Shown: piece by piece, positions 1-7,202 of the stretch
Layout: every line of letters begins with the position of its first letter
Position numbering within the stretch: position 1 is the stretch's first letter
Assembly: GCA_052435735.1 (NCBI GenBank)
Contig: JBQVNB010000001.1
Location: 186,001 to 250,000 of the forward strand
DNA length: 64,000 nucleotides
Origin: Aliihoeflea sp052435735
GTDB lineage: Bacteria > Pseudomonadota > Alphaproteobacteria > Rhizobiales > Rhizobiaceae
Direction: 5' to 3'
The notes under the pieces: model-generated
The model's database searches: none
Seen by the model: the letters and a program-made list of their open reading frames with translations, nothing else
Told to the model about the DNA's origin: nothing
Translations under genes and position numbers: made by a program

Positions 1-1
1 C

Positions 2-589
2 GCGATTGCGTGGGACACAAGCTTTTCCCCGGTCGACGTACGCTCGCTGACAAGCGCGCAGGCGATGGAGACCGACGATGGCGCCTGGGGGTTTCTCATC
101 GCCCGGACGAAGACGCGCGAGGCGGCATTTGGCACGCTGTCCCCGCGGACGCGCCGCCTCGTCGAGGCATATGTCGTAGACCTCGGCGTGACGCTTCTGG
201 ACGATGCGCCCATCTTCCGCACACGCGGCTTTGCGCCAGGGCCGAAGGGCGGCCGGCCGCGAGCTGGCGTGCCCTATACCAAGGATTCGCTCGTCGATGA
301 TTTCGCGGACGTTCGCCGCCTCGTCTTTGGCGTCGACGAAAAGCGGCGCCTGATGGATATGCGCAGATCCGGCGCGGTCGAGGCCAATGCCGGCGGCGCG
401 GCAGTGGAGGCGATCGCGGCGAAGATGGGCAATTCGATCGATGAGAACAAAGCGCTGCAGCGGACCTACATGCCGGTCAATCTTGCGGCGGTAAGAGCGG
501 CTGACGAAGGACGTCGCAGGGGCCGCAAACTGCTCGGTTCGGAACAGAACCAATACAGAAAGTTGAAACTCGGTTCGAAAGCGAGTTGA
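2..589 (+). CDS. Degenerate tyrosine recombinase (phage integrase-like), 5' end outside window
   Basis: The frame is open from the window edge and ends at 589, giving the last 195 residues. The C-terminal half resembles a tyrosine recombinase catalytic domain: MDMRRSGAVEANAGGA recalls the usual HxLRRTGAT helix and QRTYMPVN supplies a plausible catalytic tyrosine. The histidine expected before the arginine pair is replaced, and the GH motif reads MGNS, so the copy may be a divergent or inactive integrase. It ends 41 bases from the 3' end of tRNA-Asp, the usual place for a tRNA-targeted integrase. The family call rests on motif resemblance only. Confidence 0.6.
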   Translation, partial: AIAWDTSFSPVDVRSLTSAQAMETDDGAWGFLIARTKTREAAFGTLSPRTRRLVEAYVVDLGVTLLDDAPIFRTRGFAPGPKGGRPRAGVPYTKDSLVDDFADVRRLVFGVDEKRRLMDMRRSGAVEANAGGAAVEAIAAKMGNSIDENKALQRTYMPVNLAAVRAADEGRRRGRKLLGSEQNQYRKLKLGSKAS

Positions 590-630
590 AACTTTTTGCC
601 AGCAATTCGCTGAAAGCCTTGGAAATAATG

Positions 631-707
631 GCGCGAGTGACGGGGCTCGAACCCGCGACCTCCGGCGTGACAGGCCGGCACTCTAACCGACTGAGCTACA
701 CCCGCGC
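631..707 (-). tRNA. tRNA-Asp (anticodon GTC)
   Basis: The minus strand folds as a complete 77-base cloverleaf. Acceptor strands GCGCGGG and CTCGCGC pair with one G-U, the anticodon loop holds GTC in CCTGTCACGCC, and the T arm reads GGGTTCGAGCCCC. CCA is not encoded. Its 3' end faces the integrase-like gene, so it is a candidate attachment site. Confidence 0.95.
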
Positions 708-901
708 TTGACGCTTGCGGCACGTTTCGTGCGGCCCGCGTTGGTGGGTGAATTAAGCGGTTCGACTGGAGGTGTCAAGCGCTCGAAGCGCGCCGGACCG
801 TTATTTCGCAGGCGATCCGACGCGACGCAGCGGAAGCCCGCCACGCCGCCAATTCGGCCTTGCACGCACGGCGCTAACCGCATAAATCTCCAGCCTCGTG
901 A

Positions 902-977
<76 letters not shown>

Positions 978-1093
978 TGTTTTTCAACGCGTCCCGAACA
1001 CCTGTCAGCGCGATAGTTCGCGCTGAGCGCGGCAATGATCGCACGCTCGAGTCCCGGGACGAGGGATGTCGTTCTGGTATTGATGATCGGCGA

Positions 1094-1939
1094 CTAGGCC
1101 GAATGCGCGAAGGCTGGTTCCGGGCGCAGGAGGGCCGCGCGCAGGGCTGGCTGATCGACCTCGACGCCAGTGAAAATCCGGAATGCGTCGACGCCCTGAT
1201 GGAAGAAGAGCTCGTAGCCTGACAGGATCGACAGGCCGGTGGCGCGGGCGGCGATGAGGAATTCGGTCTCGACAGGGGTGTAAACGGCGTCGAATGCCCA
1301 GCGTGCGCTCTTGAGGGTGTCGGTCGGGAAAGCACTTCCGGGGTGGCCGACCATGCCGAGCGGCGTCGAATTGACGAGGCCGGCCGCACCGTCCATCGCC
1401 TCTTGCACCGAAAGCGCCAGGCGAACCGGCAGGTTCGCGGACTGGCGGAGGGCGGCGGCGAGCGCTTCGCCCTTGCGGCGGTCCGGATCGAAGATCGCAA
1501 GCTCCTCGGCGCCGAGGCCAGCCAGTGCAAAGGCGATCGCCTTGCCCACACCGCCCGCCCCTGCCATGGCGACGCGGCCAGGAGCCGAATTGCTGAAATT
1601 CGCGCGGAACGCCGCGGCAAAGCCTGTGCAATCGGTATTGAAGCCCTGCGGGGCCCCCTCTCCGAAGAGGACGGTGTTGCACGCGGCGACGGACCGGGTC
1701 TGCGCGTCGCCGATGGCAAGCCGTGCGAAGACCTGCTCCTTGTAGGGGTAGGTGACGTTGATGCCGCGGTAGCCGCTCTCGGCGCATCGGGCGAAGGCGG
1801 CGTCGAAATCAAGCCCGAGATCGGCGGGAATCAGCGGCTCGTATCGGACGTCGAGGCCGCACAACTCGCCCGCCAGCCGATGAAGCAGGGGCGACTTCGA
1901 GCGACGGATATTGTCGCCGATCAAACCGAGCTGAATCAC
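1094..1939 (-). CDS. Shikimate/quinate dehydrogenase family (AroE-like)
   Basis: The protein has 281 residues, normal for the AroE family, which interconverts 3-dehydroshikimate and shikimate (or dehydroquinate and quinate) with NAD(P). The N-terminus has GDNIRRSKSP, matching the substrate-binding loop, followed by GINVTYPYKE with the catalytic lysine, NTDCTGF, and the nucleotide-binding loop GAGGVGKA. The GTG start at 1937-1939 is chosen because GGGAGGA lies just upstream. The gene sits beside a GntR regulator, a TRAP transporter and a dehydroquinate dehydratase, which suggests a catabolic paralogue rather than the biosynthetic aroE. Substrate preference cannot be read from the sequence. Confidence 0.87.
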   Translation of the reverse strand: MIQLGLIGDNIRRSKSPLLHRLAGELCGLDVRYEPLIPADLGLDFDAAFARCAESGYRGINVTYPYKEQVFARLAIGDAQTRSVAACNTVLFGEGAPQGFNTDCTGFAAAFRANFSNSAPGRVAMAGAGGVGKAIAFALAGLGAEELAIFDPDRRKGEALAAALRQSANLPVRLALSVQEAMDGAAGLVNSTPLGMVGHPGSAFPTDTLKSARWAFDAVYTPVETEFLIAARATGLSILSGYELFFHQGVDAFRIFTGVEVDQPALRAALLRPEPAFAHSA

Positions 1940-2034
1940 TGCGTCCTCCCTGGGCGCCCATATGCGGTTCGACGCCGCATTCTATGGCAAGGATTACACA
2001 GCATCGCTGCCAATTTCAAATGGCAAAATCGATT

Positions 2035-2044
2035 ATGTCATATG
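2035..2044. promoter_or_regulatory. Possible GntR operator half-site upstream of the aroE-like gene
   Basis: ATGTCATATG lies about 100 bases upstream of the aroE-like start. It matches ATCTCATACG at 2861-2870, in the divergent gntR/dctP region, at 8 of 10 positions. Two similar sites in the two control regions of one putative regulon make a shared operator plausible. No binding data exist. Confidence 0.25.
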
Positions 2045-2067
2045 TTTTTGAATTCGTGTTCGTTTCG

Positions 2068-2739
2068 TCAGGCGATCGTGCCCGTCGCCAGCGCATGCTC
2101 CACCCCGCCGCGCACATGCAGTTCCAGCAATTCCTGCGCCCTCGAAGCGTTGCGCTCCAGCGCGCAGTCCAGCAACGCGCGGTGCTCCTTGGCAGCAATG
2201 TCGCCGCGAAACGACAGTGCGATCATCTGGTAACGCAGATATTTATCGAACACGGCGGCGTGGGTTTCCATGAGGACGCTGGAGCCGCAAGCCGAGATCA
2301 GCGCCTGGTGGAATTCCCAGTCGTAGCGCTTCCACAACTCCGTCTGCGAACGGTCGCCCTCCTTCATCCGGCGCTCCATCGAGGACAGTTTGTGATGGGC
2401 GGCAACCACCCGCCCCTCCCAGTCCATATCCCCGGCCACGAAGGACTGTTCGAGCGCGTGGCTTTCCAGAAGAAGCCGCAACGCCGCGATTTCCTTGAGG
2501 TTTTCGATGGAAACCGGCGCGACTTCGAAGCCGCGCTGGCCTTCGGCGAGGACGAGTGCCTCGGAGGACAGCCGGTTCAGGATTTCGCGCAGCGTGCTGA
2601 CGCTGGCCCCGTACTCATCCTTCAACCGCTCGAGCTTCAGTTTTTGCCCCGGTGCCAGCCGGCCGAAGATGATGTCCGTCCTGATCCGGCGATAGGTGTT
2701 ATCTCCGATGGTTTCGACTGATGCTTCGAGGAGAGCCAT
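2068..2739 (-). CDS. GntR-family transcriptional regulator, FCD (FadR-like) type
   Basis: With the start at 2739 the protein has 223 residues. Residues about 10-70 form a winged helix-turn-helix (TYRRIRTDIIFGRLAPGQKL, then YGASVSTLREILNRLSSEAL) and the rest is an all-helical FCD ligand domain with ERH..L and a late histidine. The upstream in-frame extension to 2838 looks non-coding, so MALLEASVETIG is taken as the N-terminus. The gene is divergent from the TRAP operon across 237 bases and lies next to the AroE-like gene. It most likely represses both and responds to a carboxylate inducer such as shikimate or quinate. Confidence 0.88.
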   Translation of the reverse strand: MALLEASVETIGDNTYRRIRTDIIFGRLAPGQKLKLERLKDEYGASVSTLREILNRLSSEALVLAEGQRGFEVAPVSIENLKEIAALRLLLESHALEQSFVAGDMDWEGRVVAAHHKLSSMERRMKEGDRSQTELWKRYDWEFHQALISACGSSVLMETHAAVFDKYLRYQMIALSFRGDIAAKEHRALLDCALERNASRAQELLELHVRGGVEHALATGTIA

Positions 2740-2860
2740 ATCTGCTTGTCTTCCGATAGAAATGCGAATGTCCGACGAGTTTGCGCCGCGCGCAGTTTCG
2801 ATGCAAGCGGCCGGGCGGCTGCAATGGCGACCCGCCATCTTGCGCCATAGAAAATGAATA

Positions 2861-2870
2861 ATCTCATACG
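2861..2870. promoter_or_regulatory. Possible GntR operator half-site in the gntR/dctP intergenic region
   Basis: ATCTCATACG lies in the 237-base divergent region between the regulator and the TRAP binding protein and resembles ATGTCATATG at 2035-2044. Proposed only because the two sites share the core TCATAYG in matching contexts. Confidence 0.25.
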
Positions 2871-2976
2871 AAATTGCATTTGCCTATTGAACTGGGGCGT
2901 TTCCGGTGCAATGAATTGACGAGAGGTGGTGCCGGGAGGACCATCGAACGACTTCATTCGATCAGGGAGGATCACC

Positions 2977-3963
2977 ATGTCGCTTTCATTTACCCGTCGC
3001 GCGGTTCTGGCTGCCAGCGCAGCCATGCTGCTCGTTTCGGCCGCGCCTGCCTTTGCGCAGGACAAGGTCCAGCTTCGCTTCTCGGCCGTCTTTTCCGAGC
3101 AGGACATCCGCGCCGAGATGATGAAGAAGTTCCAGGAGGAGATCGGTGAGGAATTCGATTTCCAGGGCTATTACGGCGGCAACCTGTTCAAGCAGGGCAC
3201 CGAGCTCGTCGCGCTCCAGCGCGGCAATCTGGAAATGGGCAATATCGCGCCGCAGGACATCTCCAACCAGATTCCGGCCTGGTCGATCCTGACCTCGGCC
3301 TATCTCTTCCGCGACGCCGACCATCTGAAGACCTTCTTCGCCTCCGAAGCAGGCGACGAGATGAAAAAGATGGTCGAGGACCAGCTTCAGGTGAAAATCC
3401 TCGGCCCGACCTATTTCGGCGCCCGACAGGTGGGGCTGAAGACGGACAAGAAGATCAACACGCCCGAGGACATGGCCGGCATCAAGCTGCGCATGCCCGG
3501 CGGCGATGCCTGGCAGTTCCTCGGTCAGGCGCTGGGCGCGAACCCGACGCCGATGGCCTATGCCGAAGTCTATACCGGCCTCCAGACCGGCGCGATCGAC
3601 GGGCAGGACAATCCGCTGCCGAACGTCCAGAACATGAAGTTCGACGAAGTCATGTCGCAGATCGTCCTGACCTCGCATCTCGTCGGCTTCGACCTCCTGA
3701 CGATCTCGCTCGACGCGTGGAACAAGCTGTCGCCCGAGCAGCAGGAAAAGGTGCAGGCCGCCGCCGACAGCGCCATCGAGTGGAGCACCGCCGAGCACCT
3801 CAGCCAGGAAGAAGAGCTGGTCGCCGGCTTCAAGGAGAAGGGACTCGAGATTTACGAGCCGGATCTCGACGCCTTCCGCACGCACGCGCAGAAGATGTAT
3901 CTCGAATCCGCGCTCGCCGAGAGCTGGCCGGAAGGCATGGTCGACACGATCAACGGCCTTTAG
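2977..3963 (+). CDS. dctP: TRAP transporter periplasmic solute-binding protein (DctP family)
   Basis: The protein has 328 residues with a signal peptide ending near AAPAFAQ (residue 28). The DctP signature is clear: GARQVGLKTDKKINTPEDM, then GIKLRMPGG, where the arginine normally pairs with the substrate carboxylate, and EVYTGLQTGAIDGQDNPLPN. The start at 2977 is chosen for the AGGGAGGA seven bases upstream. It is first of a dctP-dctQ-dctM-aroQ run and captures an organic acid in the periplasm; the neighbouring dehydroquinate and shikimate enzymes point to quinate or shikimate. Confidence 0.93.
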   Translation: MSLSFTRRAVLAASAAMLLVSAAPAFAQDKVQLRFSAVFSEQDIRAEMMKKFQEEIGEEFDFQGYYGGNLFKQGTELVALQRGNLEMGNIAPQDISNQIPAWSILTSAYLFRDADHLKTFFASEAGDEMKKMVEDQLQVKILGPTYFGARQVGLKTDKKINTPEDMAGIKLRMPGGDAWQFLGQALGANPTPMAYAEVYTGLQTGAIDGQDNPLPNVQNMKFDEVMSQIVLTSHLVGFDLLTISLDAWNKLSPEQQEKVQAAADSAIEWSTAEHLSQEEELVAGFKEKGLEIYEPDLDAFRTHAQKMYLESALAESWPEGMVDTINGL

Positions 3964-4031
3964 TCTGATCTGAACGGCGCCGCGGTTCGCGCGAAGCGGA
4001 CCGCGGCGACATCGTGACGGGGAGGATCGAC

Positions 4032-4544
4032 ATGCGTCTGGCAACGATCGGACATTGGCTTTATCGACGTGCCGAGAACATCCTGGCCTTGATGCTTGCG
4101 GTGATGTTTCTCTCCTTCCTCGCGCAGATCATCTTCCGCTATCTCCTCAACCTCCCGATCGGCTGGACGTCGGAACTGACCGTCGTCATGTGGCTGTGGC
4201 TGGTGCTTTGGGGCGCGGCCTTCGTGGTCCGCGAGGAAGAGGAAATCCGCTTCGACCTGGTCTATGGCGGTGTCGGGCCCAAGGCGCGGCGCATCATGGC
4301 CATCCTGAGCGCGCTGGCGCTTCTCGGCCTCTATCTCCTGTCGCTGCCAGCGGTCTGGGACTACGTCACCTTCATGAAGGTGCAGTCGACCGCTTATATG
4401 AAAATCCGGTTCGACTTCCTGTTTTCCATCTATGTGATCTTCGCCGTGGCCGCGATCGGCCGTTACGGCTTCATCTTGTGGAAGGCCCTGTTCGGCCGGG
4501 CGCCGAAGGAGTTCGATCCCACCAAGGCGAGTTCGGGCGTATGA
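4032..4544 (+). CDS. dctQ: TRAP transporter small membrane subunit (DctQ)
   Basis: The 170-residue protein has four hydrophobic segments and the DctQ hallmarks FRYLLNLPIGWTSELTVVMW and a polar REEEEIRFDLVY loop after the second span. The start at 4032 follows GGGGAGGA. Its stop overlaps the next start as ATGA, so translation with the large subunit is probably coupled. It links the binding protein to the ion-driven DctM permease in the inner membrane. Confidence 0.92.
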   Translation: MRLATIGHWLYRRAENILALMLAVMFLSFLAQIIFRYLLNLPIGWTSELTVVMWLWLVLWGAAFVVREEEEIRFDLVYGGVGPKARRIMAILSALALLGLYLLSLPAVWDYVTFMKVQSTAYMKIRFDFLFSIYVIFAVAAIGRYGFILWKALFGRAPKEFDPTKASSGV

Positions 4545-5842
4545 GCTTTACCGATCCCTTCACGCTGTGCATCGCGGCTATCATCACGCTGAGCCTGCTC
4601 GGCCTGCCCATCGGTCACTCGATGATCGCCGGATCGATCCTCTACCTTTACGCCGCCGGGCTCGACATGGGCACGGCCGCCGAACAGCTCCTGAACGGCA
4701 TGTATACGAGCTACATTCTGCTGGCCGTTCCCCTGTTCATCCTGTCGGCCGAGATCATGAATTCCGGGTCGATGACCGAGCGGCTCCTGGGCTTTTGCAA
4801 TGCACTGGTAGGCCGGTTTCGCGGCGGGCTGGCGCAGGTCAACGTCGTTCAGTCGATCATCTTCGCCGGCATGTCCGGCTCCGCCATCGCCGATGCCGCG
4901 GGCACCGGCAAGATGATGCAAAAGATGATGACGGACGGGAACAAATATCCCGCCAGCTTCGCCGCCGCGCTGACTGCGGCGACGGCTGTGATCGGGCCGA
5001 TCATCCCGCCATCGATCCCGATCGTCATCTATGCGCTCGTCTCCGACGCTTCGATCGGCTACCTGTTTCTCGCAGGCATGCTGCCCGGGCTGCTGATGGG
5101 GATCATGATGATGGGCATCGTCGCCTGGTCTGCCCGCCGGCGCCACTTTCCCGTCGAGCCGCCGGTGCCGGCGCGCGAGATACCGGGAATCACCCTGCGC
5201 GCCCTGCCCGCGCTGCTAATGCCCGTCGTCCTGCTGGGCGGCATTTATTCGGGCGTGACGACCCCCACCGAAGCGGCCGCCATTGCCGCCGCCTACGCGT
5301 TCCTCATTTCGACGCTGCTCTATCGCACAACGACGCTTGCGGGCAGCTACCAGTCGTTGCTTTCGGCCGCGCGGACGACCGCCTCCATCGGCATGCTGAT
5401 CGCGGGCGCGCTAGTGTTCAACTATGTGGTGACCGTCGAGAATATCCCGCGCGCGCTTTCGGCCTATCTGCAGGCCTTCGACATGTCGCCGACGACGTTC
5501 CTCATCGTCGTCAATCTGCTGCTGCTGGTGCTCGGCTGCCTTCTCGAGGGAACGACGATCCTTTTGATCGTGATCCCGGTGCTGATCCCCACCGCGCAGG
5601 CGCTCGGCGTCGATATGGTCCATTTCGGCATCGTGGCGGTCGTCAACATCATGCTCGGCCTGATCACACCGCCCTACGGGCTGCTGCTGTTCATCATGAC
5701 GAATATCGGCCAGGTGTCGCTGCGCGCGCTCGTCGGCGAGATCATGCCCTTCCTCTACGCAATGCTGGGCGCGCTGGCGATCATCACCTTCTTCCCCGAT
5801 TTCGTCCTCTTCCTGCCGCGCATGTTCGGCTACCAAGGCTAG
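4541..5842 (+). CDS. dctM: TRAP transporter large permease subunit (DctM)
   Basis: The protein has 433 residues, the usual DctM length, and about twelve hydrophobic segments. Typical motifs are GLPIGHSMIAGSILYLY near the start, MSGSAIADAAGTGKMM, and TAVIGPIIPPSIPIVIYA, whose proline-rich loop is conserved in the DctM/C4-dicarboxylate family. The start overlaps the dctQ stop by four bases. The protein forms the ion-coupled transport path of the TRAP system. Confidence 0.94.
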   Translation: MSFTDPFTLCIAAIITLSLLGLPIGHSMIAGSILYLYAAGLDMGTAAEQLLNGMYTSYILLAVPLFILSAEIMNSGSMTERLLGFCNALVGRFRGGLAQVNVVQSIIFAGMSGSAIADAAGTGKMMQKMMTDGNKYPASFAAALTAATAVIGPIIPPSIPIVIYALVSDASIGYLFLAGMLPGLLMGIMMMGIVAWSARRRHFPVEPPVPAREIPGITLRALPALLMPVVLLGGIYSGVTTPTEAAAIAAAYAFLISTLLYRTTTLAGSYQSLLSAARTTASIGMLIAGALVFNYVVTVENIPRALSAYLQAFDMSPTTFLIVVNLLLLVLGCLLEGTTILLIVIPVLIPTAQALGVDMVHFGIVAVVNIMLGLITPPYGLLLFIMTNIGQVSLRALVGEIMPFLYAMLGALAIITFFPDFVLFLPRMFGYQG

Positions 5843-5847
5843 TTTCG

Positions 5848-6297
5848 ATGACCGCACCGATCTACGTTCTCAACGGCCCCAACCTCAACCGGCTCGGCAC
5901 GCGCGAGCCGGAAATCTACGGTTCGACGACGCTCGGCGAGGTCGAGGCGCTTTGCAGGACGGCGGCGGGCGATGTGCCGGTCGAGTTCCGTCAGTCGAAC
6001 CGCGAATACGAGATCGTCGACTGGGTGCACGAGGCGATCGATCGTCCAGGTGCCGGCATCATCATCAACCCGGCCGCCTTCACCTTCACCTCGATCGCGA
6101 TCCTCGATTCCCTGAAGATGTTCCCGCGCCCGATCATCGAGCTGCATATCTCCAACATCCATCGGCGCGAGGACATCTACCACAACTCGCTGGTGTCCAA
6201 GATCGCCACCGCCGTCATCGCCGGGCTCGGACCGAAGGGCTATGGCGTCGCCGTGCGGGCGATGCTGGACCTCGTTGCCGACGCGAAACGGCGTTGA
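5848..6297 (+). CDS. aroQ: Type II 3-dehydroquinate dehydratase
   Basis: The protein has 149 residues, the family norm, and catalyses dehydration of 3-dehydroquinate to 3-dehydroshikimate. NGPNLNRLGTREPEIYG carries the catalytic tyrosine and ELHISNIHRRE the catalytic histidine. The usual YTHTS segment reads FTFTS here, so a substrate-contacting histidine is a phenylalanine. The gene starts five bases after dctM and is probably translated with the TRAP genes. Together with the aroE-like gene it would give the dehydroquinate-dehydroshikimate steps of quinate catabolism. Confidence 0.9.
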   Translation: MTAPIYVLNGPNLNRLGTREPEIYGSTTLGEVEALCRTAAGDVPVEFRQSNREYEIVDWVHEAIDRPGAGIIINPAAFTFTSIAILDSLKMFPRPIIELHISNIHRREDIYHNSLVSKIATAVIAGLGPKGYGVAVRAMLDLVADAKRR

Positions 6298-6477
6298 TCC
6301 TGTCGTCCGCGGGGTTTCGCCGAACGACTGGACTGAATTAGTTCAAGTTTTAAGTTTCACACGACTTTAACTACGAAGAACGTAGGGGTTGGTTAACCTT
6401 CCCGATTAAACAGATCGCAATACGGCTTCTGTAGATTTGGCCTTGTCACAAAGCGGGGACAAGGAGCCCAAATTCCA

Positions 6478-6651
6478 ATGAAGAACCTTCTGAAGCGTTT
6501 CAAGAACGACGAATCCGGCGCAACCGCCATCGAATACGGCCTGATCGCAGCCCTCATCGGCGTGGTCATCATCGGCGGCGCGCGCATGGTCGGCACGTCG
6601 CTCGACGCGACCTTCACGACGATTTCGACCGAGATCGACGGCGCGAACTGA
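6478..6651 (+). CDS. Flp/Fap-type pilin subunit
   Basis: This 57-residue protein is a canonical Flp pilin. A short basic leader, MKNLLKRFKNDESG, precedes ATAIEYGLIAALIGVVII, the hydrophobic assembly helix with the conserved glutamate and tyrosine; a prepilin peptidase would cut after the glycine. AAGGAG lies upstream of the ATG. A strong terminator follows directly, so it is a single-gene transcript. No tad/cpa assembly genes occur in the window, so it would rely on a secretion system elsewhere. Confidence 0.92.
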   Translation: MKNLLKRFKNDESGATAIEYGLIAALIGVVIIGGARMVGTSLDATFTTISTEIDGAN

Positions 6652-6674
6652 TCCGTTCCAACGTATGTCGACAC

Positions 6675-6705
6675 AAAAAAGAGCCGGCTTTCGCCGGCTC
6701 TTTTT
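6675..6705 (+). terminator. Rho-independent terminator after the Flp pilin gene
   Basis: GAGCCGGC-TTTC-GCCGGCTC forms a perfect 8-base stem at 6681-6700, with an A run before and a T run after. It could serve both the pilin gene and, read from the other strand, the hup gene ending at 6730. Confidence 0.9.
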
Positions 6706-6729
6706 CGTTTCAGCCATAAGACCGTGAAC

Positions 6730-7002
6730 TTAGTTCACGGCGTCCTTGAGGCCCTTGCCGGCCGAGAACTTCGGCACGTTGCGGGCCGGAATCTGCACTT
6801 CGGCGCCCGTCTGCGGGTTGCGACCGGTCGAGGCTTCACGGCGCGAAACCGAGAAATTGCCGAAGCCGACCAGGCGCACGTCGCCGCCCTTCTTCAGTTC
6901 GCCGGAGATAGCGGAGAACACCGCGTCGACTGCGGACTGCGCGTCGGCCTTGGAAAGGCTCGCTTCTTCGGCAACCGCGGCGATAAGCTCGTTCTTGTTC
7001 AT
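6730..7002 (-). CDS. hup: HU-family DNA-binding protein
   Basis: The 90-residue protein has the HU fold: MNKNELIAAVAEEASLSKAD, then VRLVGFGNFSVSRREASTGR and NPQTGAEVQIPARNVPKFSAGK, which includes the beta-arm proline region. The start at 7002 is preceded by GGAAG. HU is an abundant nucleoid protein that bends DNA without sequence specificity. The gene lies downstream of lon, a common order in proteobacteria, but a terminator separates the two. Confidence 0.95.
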   Translation of the reverse strand: MNKNELIAAVAEEASLSKADAQSAVDAVFSAISGELKKGGDVRLVGFGNFSVSRREASTGRNPQTGAEVQIPARNVPKFSAGKGLKDAVN

Positions 7003-7144
7003 TGAAAAACTTCCTTTCGGTTGAAAGGCCGGAAAACTGGGTTCTGCCGGCAGCGGGCGGAGTGTAGGCACACCATCGTCTGCAACCAAGCGAAAAGCTG
7101 GCCTTGGGCGCGCAAAATCCCAGCTTTTCTGCGGTTTTTCAATC

Positions 7145-7172
7145 AAAAAGCCGGGCACTGGGCCCGGCTTTC
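7145..7172 (-). terminator. Rho-independent terminator after lon
   Basis: On the minus strand GCCGGGC and GCCCGGC flank a short loop and are followed by TTTTT. It lies 30-60 bases beyond the lon stop codon and separates lon from hup. Confidence 0.85.
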
Positions 7173-7202
7173 GCAATTATCAGACGCTTTGTTGCAACCG
7201 TG

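Noticed and set aside
4567..5845. Open frame continuous with aroQ extending back through dctM
   Set aside because: The upstream part is out of frame with dctM and arginine-rich; AroQ homology starts only at 5848.
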